Positions 15,092 to 21,094 of a DNA stretch of 30,984 nt are shown here, in pieces. The stretch covers positions 1-30,984 of IMG/VR virus record IMGVR_UViG_3300027833_001855. One strand, given 5' to 3'. The DNA comes from a virus. The notes beneath the pieces are model-generated. The model made no database searches. It saw nothing but the letters and a program-made list of their open reading frames with translations, and had not been told where the DNA came from. Every line of letters begins with the position of its first letter. Position 1 is the first letter of the stretch. The position numbers were made by a program, and so were the translations under genes.

Positions 15092-16195
15092 ATGGCAAAG
15101 ACAATATTTAACCAAGAAAAAGTAGACTTCACAAAACAGAATATGTTCTTCGGAGCAGACATGAATACACAGCGTTACGATACATTCCGTTTTCCGGTGT
15201 TTGATAAACTAAATCAAACCATGCTGGGATATTTTTGGCGGCCAGAAGAAGTAAGTCTACAAAAAGATCGTGCAGACTTTGCTAACTTCCGCCCAGAGCA
15301 GAAGCATATCTTTACAGCAAACTTAAAGTACCAAACGCTACTTGACAGTGTTCAAGGACGCGGCCCATGCCTAGCATTTTTGCCGCATGTTTCATTGCCT
15401 GAACTAGAAGGATGTATTGTTACTTGGGACTTCTTTGAAACAATCCATTCACGTAGCTATACGCATATTATGAAAAACGTGTACGCTGATCCATCAGAAG
15501 TTTTTGATACTATACTAGATGACGAGAAAATTATTGCTCGTGCAACTAGTGTCACTAAGCATTACGATGCATTTACTGAAGCTGCCGACGCATACAATCA
15601 CAGAGGTGAAGGTAGCATGGCTGACGTTAAGAAAAAACTATATCTTGCAATGATGACAGTTAACATCCTTGAAGGATTGCGTTTTTATGTAAGTTTTGCA
15701 TGTACCTTTGGCTTTGGAGAACTAAAGCTAATGGAAGGTAGTGCTAAGATTATTAGTCTTATTGCTCGCGATGAAGCTCAGCATTTAGCGTTATCGACCC
15801 ATGTATTGAAACTATGGGCACAAGGCAAAGATGATCCAGAGATGGCTAAGATTGCTAAAGAGTGTCAAGAAGAAGTATACGAGTTGTGGCGCGAATGTGT
15901 TGAAGAAGAAAAGGATTGGGCAGACTATTTGTTCAAAGACGGGTCAATGATTGGTCTTAACACTACACTGCTTAACCAGTATGTTGAATACATTGCTAAC
16001 CGTCGACTTAAAGCACTTGGTCTTAATGCTATCTTTGATGCACCAGTAAACACTAATCCGCTTCCGTGGACACAGCATTGGTTGTCAAGTTCAGGCTTGC
16101 AAGTTGCTCCACAGGAAACAGAAGTAGAATCATATATCATCGGCGGCATTAAGCAAGATGTGTCAACTGATACACTTAAAGGATTCAGTTTATGA
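15092..16195 (+). CDS. nrdB: Ribonucleoside-diphosphate reductase, class Ia small subunit
   Basis: A 367-residue beta subunit that holds the di-iron centre and tyrosyl radical. SRSYTHI places the radical tyrosine at residue 123, as in E. coli NrdB. Metal ligands are seen in WDFFETIHSRS, in NILEGLRFY and in RDEAQHLALS. The C-terminal tail ends KGFSL, the part that docks on NrdA. Tyr123 shows that it is a class Ia, not a Mn or Phe type. It overlaps the glutaredoxin gene by 4 bases, giving coupled production of reductase and its reductant. Assignment secure. Confidence 0.97.
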   Translation: MAKTIFNQEKVDFTKQNMFFGADMNTQRYDTFRFPVFDKLNQTMLGYFWRPEEVSLQKDRADFANFRPEQKHIFTANLKYQTLLDSVQGRGPCLAFLPHVSLPELEGCIVTWDFFETIHSRSYTHIMKNVYADPSEVFDTILDDEKIIARATSVTKHYDAFTEAADAYNHRGEGSMADVKKKLYLAMMTVNILEGLRFYVSFACTFGFGELKLMEGSAKIISLIARDEAQHLALSTHVLKLWAQGKDDPEMAKIAKECQEEVYELWRECVEEEKDWADYLFKDGSMIGLNTTLLNQYVEYIANRRLKALGLNAIFDAPVNTNPLPWTQHWLSSSGLQVAPQETEVESYIIGGIKQDVSTDTLKGFSL

Positions 16196-16443
16196 TAGAA
16201 ATTTGGGGCAAACCAGCGTGTCCATTTTGCGATCAAGCAAAGGCACTCTGTGAGGCTCGACAGTTAGAGTATACCTATAAGCAATTAGGTACAGACTTTA
16301 ATCGAGAAGAAGTACTGGAAACTTTTCCAGGCGCAAGAACGTTCCCACAGATTAAAGTAAACAATGAAAATATCGGTGGGTACGACAAGCTAGGTGCATA
16401 CCTAGAAGACACTAACTATAACGGAACAGGATGGTCATTATAA
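16192..16443 (+). CDS. Glutaredoxin
   Basis: An 83-residue thioredoxin-fold redox protein. The active site CPFC lies at residues 10-13 after MIEIWGKPA, with the cis-Pro region TFPQIKV and the GGYDKL glutathione-binding turn. It most likely reduces the C-terminal CxxC of NrdA. The start overlaps nrdB by 4 bases, and the next gene begins directly after its stop. It may also serve other phage redox needs. Confidence 0.93.
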   Translation: MIEIWGKPACPFCDQAKALCEARQLEYTYKQLGTDFNREEVLETFPGARTFPQIKVNNENIGGYDKLGAYLEDTNYNGTGWSL

Positions 16444-16734
16444 ATGTTAATTGAAGCACCATATAAAGTAGGCGACACAGTCTCTTTTAAATTAAACTCA
16501 GGTGAAGAACTTGTATCACGACTTGAAACGGAAACGACAACGTCATATACATTACGTAAACCAATGGTTCTTATTGCAAACCAAGACGGACTAGGATTAG
16601 CACCGTTTATGTTTGGCGTATCTCCAGATTCAAAGTTTGTTTTGAATATCGGAGCAGTAAGTTGTGTTGCGAAAACTGAAGGCGAAATTGCCAAACAGTA
16701 CACGTCGACAACATCAGGTATTGCGTTAGCGTAA
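16444..16734 (+). CDS. Conserved T4-like phage protein, SH3/Sm-like barrel
   Basis: A 96-residue protein with MLIEAPYKVGDTVSFKLNSG, EELVSRLETET and RKPMVLIAN, a strand pattern like a small SH3 or Sm-type beta-barrel, followed by LGLAPFMFGV and CVAKTEGEIAKQY. The family is familiar from T4-like cyanophages near structural genes. It begins at the base after the glutaredoxin stop and shares one base with the PAAR gene, so these three are one transcript. Possible tail or baseplate accessory protein; no direct evidence. Confidence 0.8.
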   Translation: MLIEAPYKVGDTVSFKLNSGEELVSRLETETTTSYTLRKPMVLIANQDGLGLAPFMFGVSPDSKFVLNIGAVSCVAKTEGEIAKQYTSTTSGIALA

Positions 16735-16997
16735 TGCCAGGAGTAAGTTGTGACAATGATACTGCTGGCGGAGATTTAATTCCTAGTCAGGGTACAGTAA
16801 AAGTCGGCGGACAGTTAGTTATCGTTAGTGGTAACGGCGTTGCAGGTCACGGCCCACCTCCACACACTCCGCAAACTATTACAGCAGTACTTAACAGTAC
16901 AGTTAAAATAGGCGGAATTGCAGTTGTAGTTGCCGGCGACACAGCAGATGTTTGCGGTGAAGCGGCAACTGGATCAGCTAACGTGTCAATTGGTTAA
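16734..16997 (+). CDS. PAAR-motif spike tip protein
   Basis: An 87-residue protein made of PAAR-type repeats: MPGVSCDNDTAGGDLIPSQG, VKVGGQLVIVSGN, GHGPPPHTPQTI, VKIGGIAVVVAGD and TGSANVSIG. PAAR proteins form a zinc-bound cone that caps the central spike of contractile tails (T4 gp5.4) and pierces the host outer membrane. His and Cys residues in PPPHTP and in SCDN/VCGE could bind the metal. Its stop ends the cluster, and a new promoter follows at 17014. Confidence 0.9.
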   Translation: MPGVSCDNDTAGGDLIPSQGTVKVGGQLVIVSGNGVAGHGPPPHTPQTITAVLNSTVKIGGIAVVVAGDTADVCGEAATGSANVSIG

Positions 16998-17013
16998 TAA
17001 ATTAATTAATTAG

Positions 17014-17042
17014 TTGACAAATCATATATAATCGTATATAAT
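17014..17042 (+). promoter_or_regulatory. Consensus sigma70 promoter of the 17080-18010 cluster
   Basis: Perfect TTGACA (17014-17019), 17-base spacer and TATAAT (17037-17042). TCATAT (17022-17027) in the spacer is complementary to ATATGA (17078-17083) at the start codon, a weak version of the promoter-to-start pairing seen at 20384 and 22229. Confidence 0.85.
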
Positions 17043-17079
17043 TGTATTATAGTAATTTAACTATCAAAGGAGAAGTAAT

Positions 17080-17256
17080 ATGACAATACATGAAGAAATC
17101 GTACAAGCATTTAACAACTATCTATCAGAGCATGATAGCTGGGAAGAAAAAAGCGTGAAAGCGGCCGCGGCACGAGCACGTAAAGCATTAGGCGATTTAG
17201 GCAAATTGACCAAAGGTCGACGTGCTGAAATTCAAGATAAAAAGAACGGCATGTAA
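17080..17256 (+). CDS. Small Ala/Lys/Arg-rich protein, possibly nucleic-acid binding
   Basis: A 58-residue protein beginning MTIHEEIVQAFNNYLSEH and then SVKAAAARARKALGDLGKL, TKGRRAEIQDKK. The second half is a basic Ala-rich helix like those of histone-like and H1-like proteins. AGGAG lies 6 bases before the ATG and a consensus promoter precedes it, so early expression is likely. The next gene starts at the base after its stop. It is similar in style to small conserved cyanophage proteins; function unknown. Confidence 0.75.
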   Translation: MTIHEEIVQAFNNYLSEHDSWEEKSVKAAAARARKALGDLGKLTKGRRAEIQDKKNGM

Positions 17257-17466
17257 ATGAGCGGGCAACGGCGCTGGCTCACAACATGGGCGAGAACCGT
17301 TGGTATGCCCGTTGGTCTTACAGATAAAGATAAGCCAGAGTTTCTTCCTATATCACAACGCGATGTAAAGAAGGCTCTGGCTTTTCGATCTTTTTGGATC
17401 ATACTTCATGTACTAACATGTTGTATGATTATTACAGGTAATGGCAGAACATTAGGCTGGTGGTAG
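17257..17466 (+). CDS. Small membrane protein
   Basis: A 69-residue protein starting one base after the upstream stop. The N-terminal 40 residues are soluble and basic (RRWLTTWARTVGMPVG), and residues about 42-60 are hydrophobic (FWIILHVLTCCMIITGNG), ending in GRTLGWW. The pattern is that of a small conserved membrane protein of T4-like cyanophages. Its role is unknown; early timing is inferred from the promoter at 17014. Confidence 0.75.
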   Translation: MSGQRRWLTTWARTVGMPVGLTDKDKPEFLPISQRDVKKALAFRSFWIILHVLTCCMIITGNGRTLGWW

Positions 17467-17470
17467 TAGC

Positions 17471-17701
17471 ATGAAACCAAACGATAAATTTAAACTTACA
17501 GTACGAGATATTGAACTCATTGAACGTGCTCTGCAAGGAAAAATATCAAGGCGTGGAGTAAGTGTGGCATTAGATCCTAAGAGCGTATACGCTCCAGAAC
17601 TACAAGAAGAGATTGACGAAATGAGAGATCTATTAGGTCGCCTACATCATCAAAAGGTTTGGTACAGGCCCAAAGACGGCAGATTCCAAGGAGGTGGCTA
17701 G
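17471..17701 (+). CDS. Small helical phage protein
   Basis: A 76-residue protein with MKPNDKFKLTVRDIELIERA and LQEEIDEMRDLLGRLHHQK, two predicted helices joined by a polar segment, ending in a Gly-rich tail. No metal, membrane or catalytic motif. It lies 4 bases after the upstream stop in the same cluster. The type is common in T4-like phages without known function. Confidence 0.75.
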   Translation: MKPNDKFKLTVRDIELIERALQGKISRRGVSVALDPKSVYAPELQEEIDEMRDLLGRLHHQKVWYRPKDGRFQGGG

Positions 17702-17704
17702 AAT

Positions 17705-18010
17705 ATGAAATGTAAAGCAGGCGATTTAGCACACATTATATTTTCAATTAATCCAGCAAACACGGGCCGCATTGTTAAAGTTGTTGAATACATTGGTAGG
17801 TTTGAACAAGCAGAACAATTTCAAATGCATGGCATGGATTGTCATTGCCCAGTAACAGATCATTATTGGTGGATCGAAGCAGACGACTTAACTATTCGAC
17901 TTGGACCAAGTCCCAAAGCATATATTGCTGATACTTGGTTACAACCGATTAAGAACCCAGACGAAGAATTAAAAGAAGAAGCATCAAAAGCACTTGACAT
18001 GTTCTTTTAA
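17705..18010 (+). CDS. Conserved phage protein, SH3-like
   Basis: A 101-residue protein with MKCKAGDLAHIIFS, NTGRIVKVVEYIGRF, HGMDCHCPVTDHYWWIEADD, and IADTWLQPIKNPD, ending in an acidic helix. The strand order and the C-terminal LQPI segment fit a small SH3-type domain protein widespread in phages. The Cys/His residues near 44-52 (MDCHC) could bind a metal. It closes the cluster; the promoter of the next one overlaps its last codons. Confidence 0.8.
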   Translation: MKCKAGDLAHIIFSINPANTGRIVKVVEYIGRFEQAEQFQMHGMDCHCPVTDHYWWIEADDLTIRLGPSPKAYIADTWLQPIKNPDEELKEEASKALDMFF

Positions 18011-18022
18011 ACATGCTATAAC
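17994..18022 (+). promoter_or_regulatory. Sigma70-type promoter of genes 18045-18633
   Basis: TTGACA (17994-17999) and TATAAC (18017-18022), 17 bases apart, inside and just after the end of the upstream gene. Confidence 0.75.
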
Positions 18023-18051
18023 AGTTGTATAGAAGGAATATAATATGTCAA
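17994..18051 (+). promoter_or_regulatory. Possible hairpin joining -35 box to start codon of gene 18045
   Basis: TTGACATGTT (17994-18003) pairs with AATATGTCAA (18042-18051) at ten positions, one being G-T; the right arm contains the ATG at 18045. mRNA from the promoter at 17994 would lack the left arm. Confidence 0.4.
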
Positions 18052-18236
18052 TGAATCACGATGCAAAACCTAAAGACGATGAACTAGAACGAATGAAGGC
18101 AGAGTTTCTTGCTAAAGGTGGAGAAGTTACTAAAGGTAAAACAAAGCCTATGCCCAGTGAACTAGGTATTAGTAACAACACTTGGAATAACAAATTAACC
18201 AAGGCGGAAAAGAACGCAAAGAAAGAAGCAAAATAA
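18045..18236 (+). CDS. Small highly charged protein
   Basis: A 63-residue hydrophilic protein rich in Lys and Glu (KPKDDELERMKAEFLAKGGEV in short pieces, KAEKNAKKEAK at the end) with a central SELGISNNTWNNKL. AAGGAA lies 8 bases before the ATG. It shares one base with the next gene. No fold or family is recognised; helical and soluble. Confidence 0.7.
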   Translation: MSMNHDAKPKDDELERMKAEFLAKGGEVTKGKTKPMPSELGISNNTWNNKLTKAEKNAKKEAK

Positions 18237-18445
18237 TGCATAAAGATTTTACAATAAATGAAACTACTCGTATTAATGGTTCACCAATTTGGCAAATTAT
18301 TTATGGTGGCAAAGTTTTTACAAACTGCCGTTCTTTAAAAGAAGCAACTACATTAACAAAGAACCTTAACTTAGATTGCTATTTCTTAGAGCGCAATCAA
18401 ACACGAGCTGATCGAAAGTCTCCAACTGTGAAACGTACAGTTTAG
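18236..18445 (+). CDS. Small protein of unknown function
   Basis: A 69-residue basic protein beginning MHKDFTINETTRINGSPIW and containing IIYGGKVFTNCRSLKEATTL, ending in a Lys/Arg-rich segment. The pattern of strand, strand, helix suggests a small alpha/beta domain. It starts at the last base of the upstream stop codon. No recognisable family. Confidence 0.7.
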   Translation: MHKDFTINETTRINGSPIWQIIYGGKVFTNCRSLKEATTLTKNLNLDCYFLERNQTRADRKSPTVKRTV

Positions 18446-18462
18446 TATATTAGGGAACAAGC

Positions 18463-18633
18463 ATGGCAAAAGAAACATGTGAAGATTGTCGCATAGCAGT
18501 AACTACAGACGGCATTGAAATTGATTCAAGTCAAGGAGATATAGTAACCGAAGGTATTATACTTGGAGTTATTGTGTTTGTAGTAGCAATATTGTATATT
18601 GGCAAAAAAATGGTTGACAAGTACTTTAAATGA
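18463..18633 (+). CDS. Small single-pass membrane protein
   Basis: A 56-residue protein. The N-terminal 28 residues are acidic with CEDCRIAV (a CxxC), then a hydrophobic segment IVTEGIILGVIVFVVAILYI, then the basic end GKKMVDKYFK, which suggests N-out, C-in topology. A weak AGGGAA precedes the ATG. Its last 20 bases hold the -35 box of the tmRNA promoter. Function unknown. Confidence 0.7.
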   Translation: MAKETCEDCRIAVTTDGIEIDSSQGDIVTEGIILGVIVFVVAILYIGKKMVDKYFK

Positions 18634-18644
18634 TGTTATAAATA
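18614..18644 (+). promoter_or_regulatory. Dual-type promoter of the tmRNA
   Basis: TTGACA (18614-18619) and TATAAA (18637-18642) are 17 bases apart, with an upstream TGT. The same bases 18637-18644 read TATAAATA, the T4 late promoter consensus. The tmRNA could therefore be made throughout infection. Confidence 0.75.
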
Positions 18645-18710
18645 GTATGTAACGTTGAAACAAGCTAAACGACGAGCTGGACCCGGGGGCGGTACCCGGC
18701 AGCTCCACCA

Positions 18711-18776
18711 AAAGTACATTCTGCTTACTGTATAGCAGAAGCAACAGATCTGATAAACTGGGAATGTATTTTTGAT
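18711..18776 (+). other. Intervening segment removed from pre-tmRNA
   Basis: GTACATTC (18714-18721) pairs with GAATGTAT (18762-18769) with one G-T pair, extending the acceptor stem, and TTCTGCT/AGCAGAA forms an inner hairpin. Removal by host RNases would give the CCA end of the acceptor piece and the 5' end of the coding piece. Confidence 0.7.
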
Positions 18777-18968
18777 GGGGCTGAACTAGGATCGACAGGC
18801 GGATTAATAGGCGAGTGGAGTTACCGGGATGTAAGCGCCGTTACCGCGAACAAACTTTATAATTGCAAACGTAAATTATAACTTAGCGGCTTAGTAATAA
18901 GCACGTGGGCGCGGGTACTGCGTAGCAACAGAAGTGCCAATTTAAGTTGAGAAAATGAGTTTTCTCGA

Positions 18969-18974
18969 TAAATA
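18969..18974 (+). promoter_or_regulatory. Possible late-type box GATAAATA within the tmRNA 3' part
   Basis: TAAATA lies 69 bases before the gene at 19044. It could drive that gene late, but it lies within the tmRNA sequence and may be chance. A TATACT at 19017-19022 has no good -35 partner. Confidence 0.3.
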
Positions 18975-19043
18975 TAAGGCTGGAACGTTTCTAGCTTGGG
19001 GATAGAATATAACTTTTATACTCATTACTAACAAGGATTAAAA

Positions 19044-19628
19044 ATGAACAAAATGATGACAATTGCCACAGTGGCAATGATGGCCAGTACGTCCGCAATG
19101 GCAGGCGATTGGGACAATACAGCAGTTAAAATGACTGCGGTATCAAACGACTATTCGATTAGCGTTAAAGCACCAGAAACAGGCGCAACTGAATTTGCAG
19201 TTGGTGCATCACGTTATGGAGCAGATCTAACAGCAACATGGAAGCGCAACGGCGCTGTTGATGACTTTGCATTAAAAGCAGGCACAACAGTAGACGTATG
19301 GGGTCCGGTATATGCAGGCGGTAGCACAGAATACACGTTTGGCGACAGTACTAACTCAGACACAAATACAATAACAGTTAACCCATTCGTTGGTGCATCT
19401 GTAGCAGTTGGCAACATTACTCCATATGCAGAACTAGGTTATGCAATGAAGGCGACACAACAAGATATCTTTGACATGAATAGAGATTCTTCATACCTTG
19501 AAGTTGGTGCAAGCCTTGCAATGTCAGATGCAGTAAGTGTAAAACTTAGTGTAGTTGAAGGACGCGACATTAACTTTAAAAATGCCGGTGATCTTAATGC
19601 AACAGCAGGACTTACTTTTAAGTTCTAA
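19044..19628 (+). CDS. Outer-membrane beta-barrel-like protein with signal peptide
   Basis: A 194-residue exported protein. MNKMMTIATVAMMASTSAMA is a classic signal peptide with AMA cleavage before GDWD. The mature part shows alternating polar and hydrophobic strands with Gly and aromatic residues (YAGGSTEYTFGDS, ITPYAELGYAMKA, SSYLEVGASLAM) and ends in LTFKF, the C-terminal aromatic signature recognised by the BAM assembly machine. A small 8-strand barrel is likely. AAGGA lies upstream and a strong terminator follows. Phage-encoded outer-membrane proteins (for example Lom) are known to alter the host surface. Blocking superinfection or nutrient entry is a guess. Confidence 0.8.
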   Translation: MNKMMTIATVAMMASTSAMAGDWDNTAVKMTAVSNDYSISVKAPETGATEFAVGASRYGADLTATWKRNGAVDDFALKAGTTVDVWGPVYAGGSTEYTFGDSTNSDTNTITVNPFVGASVAVGNITPYAELGYAMKATQQDIFDMNRDSSYLEVGASLAMSDAVSVKLSVVEGRDINFKNAGDLNATAGLTFKF

Positions 19629-19646
19629 ATTACAAGAACATTAAAC

Positions 19647-19683
19647 AAAAAAGGGTTGCTTTTATTAACTGCAACCCTTTTTT
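19647..19683 (+). terminator. Intrinsic terminator
   Basis: A 13 bp perfect stem (19647-19659 with 19671-19683), AAAAAAGGGTTGC/GCAACCCTTTTTT, with an 11-base loop. It ends the barrel-protein transcript; the A/T flanks could also work in the reverse direction. Confidence 0.9.
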
Positions 19684-19687
19684 ATGA

Positions 19688-19695
19688 CTAAATAC
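19688..19695 (+). promoter_or_regulatory. Late-promoter-like box CTAAATAC
   Basis: CTAAATAC follows the terminator and lies 34 bases before the ATG at 19730. The 12-mer GACTAAATACAT is shared with 5028-5039. A small hairpin ATGAT/ATCAT (19697-19712) and AAAGGA follow. Confidence 0.55.
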
Positions 19696-19729
19696 ATGAT
19701 AAGTTAATCATTATAAAGGAGCAATAAAT

Positions 19730-20209
19730 ATGTATGAATATAATTGTGAAATAGTAAGAGTCGTCGACGGCGACACCGTTGATATCAATATTGATTTAGG
19801 CTTCGGTGTGTGGTTGAATGATGAACGTGTTCGGTTAAAGGGCGTAGACACTCCAGAATCTCGTACACGTGATAAAGTAGAAAAAGTATTTGGTAAAGCG
19901 GCTAGTGCATATGTTGTTCAGCAATTACCAGAAGGAACAAGACAACGTTTAATAACTAAAAGCTATGATTCAAAAGGCAAGTTTGGACGCATTTTAGGTG
20001 ACTTTATATTAGTCGGTGAAGATGGCCAATTTGGTGAAGATGATCAGGCTGTTAGTTTAGTTGAAAGCATTATTCAAAATGGCTACGGTGTTGTGTACAA
20101 CGCTGAGAATAAAGAAGCAGTACAAGCCGCACATTTAGCCAATAGAGCTAAACTTGTAGAGCAAGGAATTGTAACACAAGCGCAAATTAACGAAGCAGAA
20201 GGAAACTAA
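19730..20209 (+). CDS. Thermonuclease (staphylococcal nuclease family)
   Basis: A 159-residue SNase-fold nuclease. VRVVDGDTVDINIDLGFGVW (residues 9-28) opens the barrel with the calcium-binding Asp residues. ERVRLKGVDTPESR holds the catalytic Arg and Glu, and GRILGDF the second catalytic Arg. It has no signal peptide, so it acts in the host cytoplasm or in the virion. The C-terminal 40 residues form the usual helices (AAHLANRAKLVEQG). A host DNA or RNA degradation role, providing nucleotides, is likely. A 52-residue gene follows directly. Confidence 0.9.
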   Translation: MYEYNCEIVRVVDGDTVDINIDLGFGVWLNDERVRLKGVDTPESRTRDKVEKVFGKAASAYVVQQLPEGTRQRLITKSYDSKGKFGRILGDFILVGEDGQFGEDDQAVSLVESIIQNGYGVVYNAENKEAVQAAHLANRAKLVEQGIVTQAQINEAEGN

Positions 20210-20210
20210 A

Positions 20211-20369
20211 ATGTCACAAGCAATCCGTGAAACACTACCAAAAACACACACTTGGACTGATCCAAAACCGGATAAGTTTACAATTGGACGTCCGCTACCA
20301 GAAGGTTGCACTTGGGCGTACGATAAAACTACTGGCAGAAAGATCCCAGTAAAAACACCAACCAAATAG
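20211..20369 (+). CDS. Small protein following the thermonuclease
   Basis: A 52-residue polar protein (MSQAIRETLPKTHTWTDPKP, GRPLPEGCTWAYDKTTGRK) starting one base after the thermonuclease stop, so probably co-translated. The Trp, Pro and Gly content suggests a small beta domain or tail-like peptide. One Cys. No family recognised. The promoter of the next gene begins one base after its stop. Confidence 0.65.
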   Translation: MSQAIRETLPKTHTWTDPKPDKFTIGRPLPEGCTWAYDKTTGRKIPVKTPTK

Positions 20370-20370
20370 G

Positions 20371-20399
20371 TTGACATCATACTAAACTCCTGCTATACT
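20371..20399 (+). promoter_or_regulatory. Sigma70-type promoter of gene 20434
   Basis: TTGACA (20371-20376) and TATACT (20394-20399), 17 bases apart. The -10 box overlaps the left arm of a 13 bp inverted repeat whose right arm covers the ribosome-binding site. Confidence 0.8.
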
Positions 20400-20428
20400 T
20401 TACATAGTTAAAACAATAGCAGGAGTTT
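20384..20428 (+). promoter_or_regulatory. Promoter-embedded hairpin hiding the ribosome-binding site of gene 20434
   Basis: AAACTCCTGCTAT (20384-20396) and ATAGCAGGAGTTT (20416-20428) form a perfect 13 bp stem with a 19-base loop. The right arm contains AGGAG (20421-20425), 8 bases before the ATG. The left arm overlaps the promoter and would be absent from mRNA started near 20406, so only read-through mRNA can fold. Confidence 0.75.
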
Positions 20429-20433
20429 TTCGT

Positions 20434-20868
20434 ATGACAATGAGTATGGTGGGCCCTGGCCTAACAACTACATCTTATAAAAAGCGTAAGCCGACTAAGC
20501 GCACTAAGAATCAACAACTTCAATTTGAACAACAGCATCGCGAATACAATAAAAGTATGAAGCGTATACATGCGCATGACCAAATGATGAGCTTAGAAGA
20601 CTACGACTTATATGTACGTGGACTTTGGAAACCAAAAGTAAAAGCAACAAAATTTAAAGAATATAAGCCTACAGCTACATTCACAGAGCAACGTAAACAG
20701 TATCCAAGTGCAGACAACGGTGTTGGAATTGCAGTTAAGAAAGAAGCAATGCAGTACACAGGAGAGCGCAAGCTACTTGGAATCGCAACCATGCATAAAA
20801 GTAATATGGTTCCTATCTTTGAAGATAACAAACACGAAGCAATTGAAATTGCAAGGATGCGACGATGA
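20434..20868 (+). CDS. Basic conserved phage protein
   Basis: A 144-residue, Lys/Arg- and Gln-rich protein beginning MTMSMVGPGLTTTSYKKRKP. A second ATG lies 6 bases on and a third 12 bases on, but the first fits AGGAG best. QQLQFEQQHREYNKSMKR forms a helix, MSLEDYDLYVRG follows near residue 52, and the C-terminal part has GVGIAVKKEAMQYTGERKL. I have seen this type in T4-like marine phages, without function. It overlaps the next gene by 4 bases. The hairpin described at 20384 suggests strict timing of its translation. Confidence 0.8.
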   Translation: MTMSMVGPGLTTTSYKKRKPTKRTKNQQLQFEQQHREYNKSMKRIHAHDQMMSLEDYDLYVRGLWKPKVKATKFKEYKPTATFTEQRKQYPSADNGVGIAVKKEAMQYTGERKLLGIATMHKSNMVPIFEDNKHEAIEIARMRR

Positions 20869-21086
20869 ACGATATGAAATTTACAACAGCAGGTGATTAT
20901 ATGAAGGATATAGATATGATTAATGAAGAACTAAATGATGAAGTAACAGTAGAAAAAACGGCAGCAGAACGTTTGCGCAAAAGTGAAGTAGCTCGTGCTA
21001 AACGCAAAGCAGTAAAAGATACTGTTGATATTAAAACAGAAAATGAATATGCTAAGGCACGACGAGCCCGCAAAAACAAAAACTGA
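20865..21086 (+). CDS. Small charged helical protein
   Basis: A 73-residue, highly charged protein (TVEKTAAERLRKSEVARAKRK, in pieces) predicted as one long helix with a basic end ARRARKNKN. The start overlaps the stop of the upstream gene by 4 bases (ATGA); alternative ATGs exist at 20874 and 20901. Possible nucleic-acid or protein-bridging helix. Function unknown. Confidence 0.65.
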   Translation: MNDMKFTTAGDYMKDIDMINEELNDEVTVEKTAAERLRKSEVARAKRKAVKDTVDIKTENEYAKARRARKNKN

Positions 21087-21094
21087 GGTAAAAC

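Larger units (their letters stand above)
18651..18998 (+). ncRNA. ssrA: Circularly permuted (two-piece) tmRNA
   Basis: The acceptor piece comes first: T-arm CCGGG-loop-CCCGG (18683-18699), then CAGCTCC-ACCA (18700-18710). A 66-base intervening segment (18711-18776) with its own 7 bp hairpin TTCTGCT/AGCAGAA follows. The coding piece starts GGGGCTGA (18777). GGGGCTG pairs with CAGCTCC over 7 bp, keeping the G3-U alanine identity pair. The tag frame at 18865-18891 encodes ANVNYNLAA followed by TAG TAA. CAAGCTA (18661-18667) pairs with TAGCTTG (18992-18998), joining both pieces. The role is rescue of stalled ribosomes and tagging of their products for proteolysis. The T-loop GGCGGTA is unusual. 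The outer ends are estimated. Confidence 0.92.

Noticed and set aside
18526-18744. A reverse-strand open frame across the tmRNA start
   Set aside because: It overlaps a small membrane gene, the tmRNA promoter and the acceptor piece, all better supported.
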